A DNA stretch of 64,000 bases from Tigriopus japonicus (taxonomy: Eukaryota > Arthropoda > Copepoda > Harpacticoida > Harpacticidae), in assembly GCA_010645155.1 (NCBI GenBank), contig CM021316.1, positions 8,568,267 to 8,632,266 on the forward strand, given 5' to 3'. The position numbers were made by a program, and so were the translations under genes. This document shows, piece after piece, positions 59,191 through 64,000 of the stretch. Below the pieces are notes generated by a model. That model saw nothing but the letters and a program-made list of their open reading frames with translations. It had not been told where the DNA came from and did no database searches. Each line of letters begins with the position of its first letter. Within the stretch, counting starts at the first letter, position 1.

Positions 59191-60246
59191 TTGTCGAGTG
59201 TTGGTCTGTGCGGAAAAATACAGGTGTGGATCAGGTCATGGCTAGACGTAAGAATGCAGAGAGTGGTACTTAACGGTGTTGGATCTGCCTGGAACCATGT
59301 TGTTTCAGGGGTGCCGCAAGGGAGTGTCCTTGGCCCCTTGCTTTTTCTCATCTATATGAACGACCTACAGACGAGTAATGGATCGGGGATTTTAAAGTTC
59401 GCGGATGATGTCAAGCTCTTTCGTGAGGTGCGAGATCATAACGATGAACGAGCCTTGCAGATGGACCTCTGCCAAGTCGAAAAATGGGCATCGCGAAATG
59501 GAATGGAGTTGAATTCCCTTAAAAGCTCTTTCATGAGGTTCGGAAAGGACCGGAAATCCAGATATTTCACTTATTCAATGGAGGACAAACATCTTGCAGA
59601 GGGCAACTCTCAGCGAGATTTAGGAGTTGTTTTTGATCCGAAGAACAACTTCAGTGATCACTGTTCTGAGGTAAAGATGAAAGCACGTAAGGTGCTCGGT
59701 TTATTAAGGCGACATTTCCTCACGCGTGATATCAAGACCTGGACTTTGCTCTATAAAACGTATGTTCGCCCACTAGCAGAATTTAGCACCCAAGTGTGGT
59801 GTCCCGTTCAGAAAAAGGACATTCAAGAAGTTGAATCAGTTCAACGACGAGGTACAAAAGCCATCAAACAACTCCAAAAATGCTCTTACCCCGAAAGACT
59901 GAAGATAATGGGGCTGGACTCATTGGAGAAAAGACGAATTTACCAAGATCTTTTCCTTGCTCACAAGATATTCTCGCAAAAAATTGCCCTTAATCAACTG
60001 GGATCGACTGAACCCATCATTCCATTTGAGTCTTTTCCTAAATTTTACCAGACAAGAAGCGTTGTGAGGGGCCTTCTGTCTCCCGAAGTGTCTACACTCA
60101 GATGTCGAATTCACTTCCTACGAAATCGAATCGTTCCTTACTGGAATAGTCTGCCTGTCGACGTTCAACATGCTGGGACATTGAGAAAATTTAAGTCCCT
60201 AATGACCACCGTTGATGTCAGCGCTCATTTAAAATGCTTCATGTGA
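59191..60246 (+). mobile_element. 5'-truncated non-LTR retrotransposon reverse transcriptase (CR1/Jockey-like)
   Basis: A 351-residue open frame without internal stops. RT motifs: GVPQGSVLGPLLFLIYMNDL, then the catalytic FADDVKLF, and downstream MELNSLKSSFMRFGK. The C-terminal region is typical of CR1/Jockey-group elements: DLGVVFD, LLYKTYVRPLAEFSTQVWCP and VQRRGTKAI, ending WNSLPVDV...LRKFKSLM. The endonuclease and N-terminal RT blocks are missing, consistent with 5' truncation on insertion. The intact frame suggests a fairly recent insertion. The clade within the group is not resolved by eye. Confidence 0.88.
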
Positions 60247-60767
60247 AATTTTTCAGTTCAAAAACTGTTTCTAGTTTGGGTCACGGCCTTTTAAACTGTT
60301 TCCGTCTTCCCTCTTCGTTTTTTTTTCGTTTTTTTTTTTTCTTTCGTTTTTCATTTCTTTTTTTTCTGTACCAATACCCTTTATACATTTTCAAGTGTCC
60401 CGGGTGGTCCCAAACAATAAACAATATTTCAATAATGATTGCAGAATAGTAACAAAAACTCATTAGATCGTTTCCAATACAGTTTTTGTGGAATTCTTCA
60501 AGACTAAAAAATCACCTTGGGTCCAATGATCCTTCTAGAAATATCCAATTCGCACAAAATACGCAGACACATCAGATTTTCATTTGAAAACCCAAACTTT
60601 GTGCCACCGAACTAGTTGGAACACAACTTTTCACAAATTGTTTATCTAATAAATCAGGAATAAATAAATAATAATCAGGACTCAAAATATTTAGTTGAGG
60701 ACTTGGAGAAAGTCTACTCTTGGGTTGGTCAGAGTAATATGGCATTGAACGGGATGAAATTCGCACA
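60247..60767. other. Probable 3' tail of the retroelement and spacer
   Basis: A T-rich tract (60318-60366) follows the reverse-transcriptase stop and probably belongs to the element's 3' region. Nothing else recognised. Confidence 0.4.
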
Positions 60768-60908
60768 ATGACGTATGGTACGTCAAAATTAGATGTTCCG
60801 CTCAAAGACAATGGAGGTTGTGATATTGAGCAGGTATCGTCCATGAGAGATTTGAGAGTTGTCGTCCAAGATGATGGAAAGTTTGATGAGCATATCCAGT
60901 TGAAAGTG
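60768..60908 (+). mobile_element. Fragment of a second non-LTR reverse transcriptase
   Basis: The frame reads SSMRDLRVVVQDDGKFDEHI, resembling the DLGV-(x)-F-(x)-H block that follows the catalytic region of non-LTR RTs. It runs into an assembly gap, so its extent is unknown. The Gly usually seen in DLGV is Arg here, suggesting decay. Confidence 0.5.
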
Positions 60909-61250
60909 NNNNNNNNNNNNNNNNNNNNNNNNNNNNNNNNNNNNNNNNNNNNNNNNNNNNNNNNNNNNNNNNNNNNNNNNNNNNNNNNNNNNNNNNNNNN
61001 NNNNNNNNNNNNNNNNNNNNNNNNNNNNNNNNNNNNNNNNNNNNNNNNNNNNNNNNNNNNNNNNNNNNNNNNNNNNNNNNNNNNNNNNNNNNNNNNNNNN
61101 NNNNNNNNNNNNNNNNNNNNNNNNNNNNNNNNNNNNNNNNNNNNNNNNNNNNNNNNNNNNNNNNNNNNNNNNNNNNNNNNNNNNNNNNNNNNNNNNNNNN
61201 NNNNNNNNNNNNNNNNNNNNNNNNNNNNNNNNNNNNNNNNNNNNNNNNNN
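60909..61250. other. Assembly gap (342 N)
   Basis: Run of N; probably a collapsed or unresolved repeat, given the retroelement sequence at its left edge. Confidence 0.95.
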
Positions 61251-61627
61251 TGACAAAAACTGGTCAATGTATTGCCATTTTGGCAGCACTGCCTTCCCTT
61301 GCGGTGGATGCCAGCTTCGGGTCAGCTGACGCAGCTTGTTGTATATAGCTAATTCGGCGGACGATAACGACCATAAAACACAACATACATAAGAGATTTT
61401 CCAAGTAAGTATCTGGGCGAAAAAACAGCGTCTGTGTAATGTCAGATTGTAAATCTCTTCCCTATTATTTAATAGCCATGAGAGCGATAATCGTTATCTC
61501 TGTAACCAGTGTACTTCACGTCATCCAAGTGTCTTTACAATGCATAAAATGAGGACAACTTAGAAGTTTAGTGCATGATTGATAGATAAAACGTGTCTCT
61601 GCGATCAATTGAGTGCTTTGGAACACA
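61251..61627 (+). other. Upstream region of the FAAH-like gene
   Basis: No coding sequence recognised; it likely contains the promoter and 5' UTR of the gene starting at 61628. Confidence 0.45.
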
Positions 61628-64000
61628 ATGGAATCCGCCTCATCTTTATCTTCTAGTTGGGCCCAATTCACTATGAGACCTTTTGAGGCTTTGGGGCATC
61701 TGTGCCATGAACATGCTATTTTGGAACAAGTCTGTCTGAATTGGAGATCCATCCTTGGCACAGGTTTGGCCATCTACATCGTGTCCAAACTGGCCAAACG
61801 ACTCTATCAGGTAAGTCAAAGTGAATACGAGGGGGATTCAAAGCTGTTTTGCCAACTTTTCCGGTTTGAGATGAAAGGACTTTCTACTCATTTATATTAT
61901 GATAAAAGCTGAAAAAGCTATTATAGTGCCAACTTTAACGGAACTGAATTTTAAGCTTTTGAGCAAGGAGAACATATGAAGACTACGTCTCATTGTGAAA
62001 AAAATCTATTTAATCACAAAAGAGTTTGTTTGAGCTGAGGACGTCAATTTGAAATATGAGAAAAAAGTTTTATTATAATTTGGAACTATCTAGATTTTAT
62101 AAACCCCGCCCACGAGAGATATAATCAACTAATTTCTCCTTCAGTTGCACGTTGCAACTGATGCAAGTTGTGAGGTTTGCAACTGTTAATTTTGCACTTG
62201 ATTTACTTTAAATGTGTATTCAAAATTTCGCTTGTATTAGCACCTGCACCTCTTCCTAACTTTAAAAACATGACCAAGTTTTTCATTGCTCGCTTGAGAA
62301 GACCGTAAATTTATGCACTAGAAAATGCAATAATTATTGAGCGATTGAAAAGTTGAATGACCAATCATTCAGTTTAGCGGGCTTCAGTACCTTAAAAACT
62401 GTTCAATCATAAGAATGACAACCAACATTTACGGTACCCTGTCACTTATTCAACGACACGTTGGATCCTAGAATAAACCCAATATGAAAGGCTAAAATGT
62501 ATTTTTTTTAATTTTGAAAAATGTTCTATATTGTCGCATGCTCAGGTGAGTGTTTCGTCTCGTTCCACTTCCCACTGATTTCAATGTTCTTTCCAAAATT
62601 TGCAGCGTCGCATTGCTTTGGGCAAGATCCAGGGTCTTCGAGAGCGAGTTGCTGCCAAGAAGTTGGCAATGGTCGAGCGATTATCCGTGAAGACTTCACA
62701 GGACCAAAGTTCAGCTCTGGTGACTCGTGAGCGATTGGAAATCATCAGGATGCCTTTGGAACACCTTCTTGATCAATTGAAGACCGGCCAATTGAGGCCC
62801 ATTCAAGTCTTGGAGGCCTTTCAGGTGGGTGGAACTAGTGCACTTTTGTAAAAGAGTTCAAACATAAAGCGCGCCATCTATGTGGCAACAGCTCACTGAT
62901 TTCTCAAGGTGCATGATTTTCTAAATAACAACGATTATACGTACATTAGTTTTGAACACACTAGTGTTAATGTAAAGTTGTTGGTTGAACTCCAAATGGA
63001 ACTATAAGTATTTTCAGATGAATTGCATCATGGATCATAACTGAAATTCCTTTTCAAATGTTAAGCTCTTCACACCAATCATAAAGGAAATTTACCTAGA
63101 ATTTTAGTGTAGCTAAAATTTCGAGCCCCTCCAACATTTCAGGCACTTTTTTTTGTCCAAAACTGATCACTGTGTCTCAAGGGATCGGTGAGTTGTTGCC
63201 ACATTAAAAACACACTTTATGACCACACTCTTTTATTACCGTGCACTATGTGGGAGAACATCTGGATTTGTGAGTGACAACTCGTGCTCTCAGAAAGAAG
63301 GGTTGACCGACCTTTCGTAATCTCGTGGTAGTTTATTGTTGTTACCACCGCCTGAATGCGGTGAAATTTCAACTTGATGCATCATGCTTCACAGATTGAA
63401 TTATGGCTTGATGTACAGTACGTCGTACCACAAGAGGCAAACAAGGAATGGTCCATGCAGTTCCATCGACTTGTACGTGCAAACAGGAACCAGTCTTCCT
63501 TATTGGTTCATATTAGGGCCCACTTTTTTAAATCGGATTCAATGACCATATCACCTTCAAAAGACCCCTCGAACTCGTTCAATGAAGTTGGACATTTTGA
63601 AGTCTTTGATATTCTTATTCTGGGATCAATGAACTCGTTGAAGGTTGAGTGTATTGAAAATTCCCGTGCCTATGGCAATTGCGAAAACATCGAGGGAAGA
63701 TATGTCCCACATTTCCACTGCATCAAAACCAAGATCTCGGCAGATTGTCTTGAACTGCACACGGAAAAATAGATCTGATTTCCTCCTATTTTCAGGCCCG
63801 AGCTTTGGAAGTGACCGAAGAGCACAACTGTGTATGCGATTTCATCACCGAGGCCCAAGATTGGGCCCTGGCCCTGGAATCTGTGCCCAAAGATCAGCGT
63901 GGGCCTTTGTACGGTTTACCCATGAGTATTAAGGAATGCTATTTTGTCAAAGGATATGATGCTACCGTGGGATTAAGTCGGTTTATTGGTCAACCCATGG
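61628..64000 (+). CDS. FAAH: Fatty-acid amide hydrolase-like amidase, 5' part
   Basis: Partial gene running off the window. Exons: 61628-61810, 62606-62824 and 63796 onward; junctions are GT/AG in phase 0. The N terminus has a hydrophobic stretch (ILGTGLAIYIVSKL) consistent with a membrane anchor. Then come LEHLLDQLKTGQLRPIQVLEAF, ARALEVTEEHNCVCDFI and GPLYGLPMSIKECYFVKGYDATVGLS, matching the amidase-signature family and FAAH1 in particular. The Lys in SIKEC corresponds to the catalytic Lys of the Ser-cisSer-Lys triad; both serines would lie beyond the window. Known role: hydrolysis of fatty-acid amides such as anandamide at membranes. A related animal amidase cannot be excluded, and the gene symbol is by similarity only. 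Confidence 0.83.
61811..62605 (+). other. FAAH-like intron 1
   Basis: Intron from GTAAGTC to TTTGCAG. AT-rich; nothing recognised. Confidence 0.75.
62825..63795 (+). other. FAAH-like intron 2
   Basis: Intron of 971 nt from GTGGGT to TATTTTCAG. A 132-residue open frame at 63374-63772 lies inside it but shows no family signature and is treated as chance. Confidence 0.75.

Noticed and set aside
63374..63772. 132-residue open frame
   Set aside because: It sits inside an intron of the FAAH-like gene, has no recognisable motif, and its codons look unremarkable.

Overview
This window is nuclear DNA from an animal, probably an arthropod and possibly a copepod crustacean. That placement is an inference from intron-split metazoan genes (ARP8, a CYP2-clan P450, TIMM9, DYNLRB, FAAH), gene spacing and transposon content; no species-diagnostic sequence was tested. 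There are three runs of N. At two of them the assembly repeats the same sequence on both sides with a few substitutions, which looks like unmerged haplotypes.

Layout. 1-4.1 kb: the 3' part of ARP8 (INO80 chromatin remodelling) on +. 4.1-12.2 kb: a five-exon cytochrome P450 on -, ending 28 bp from the ARP8 stop; its 6.3-kb third intron is full of small DNA transposons. 13.9-15.7 kb: a divergent kexin/furin-like protease with a P domain on +. 15.9-20.05 kb: a compact minus-strand cluster TIMM9 - TIMM22 - NDOR1 - microbial-type PARG with gaps of 28, 86 and 191 nt. 20.5-46.6 kb: about 26 kb with no gene I can recognise. 46.7-51.2 kb: two tandem intronless paralogues of an AIG1/GIMAP-type GTPase with an N-terminal signal peptide and a C-terminal membrane segment. 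54.9-57.9 kb: roadblock dynein light chain. 58-61 kb: a foldback element, a small MITE and non-LTR reverse-transcriptase pieces. 61.6 kb to the end: the first three exons of a fatty-acid amide hydrolase-like gene on +.

Most interesting points. (1) The AIG1 pair looks secretory: signal peptide, conserved cysteines, N-glycosylation sequons, coiled coil, CX4C, membrane span, cytoplasmic tail. That would put a GTPase-fold domain outside the cytosol. (2) The first AIG1 gene ends in TGA followed by C and stays open in frame for 105 more codons, a candidate stop-codon readthrough. (3) TIMM9-TIMM22-NDOR1-PARG resembles a polycistronic operon resolved by spliced-leader trans-splicing: NDOR1 has a splice acceptor directly abutting its ATG, and the PARG-like gene has a polyadenylation signal followed about 75 nt later by an acceptor 11 nt before its ATG. 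(4) The kexin-like protease keeps its catalytic residues but lacks the dibasic prodomain site and one S1-pocket Asp. (5) Two different hAT-type MITEs share one 8-bp target site, leaving three copies of ATCTAGGG.

Exon boundaries were set by eye from GT/AG sites, reading frame and remembered family similarity. No search, alignment or expression data were available.
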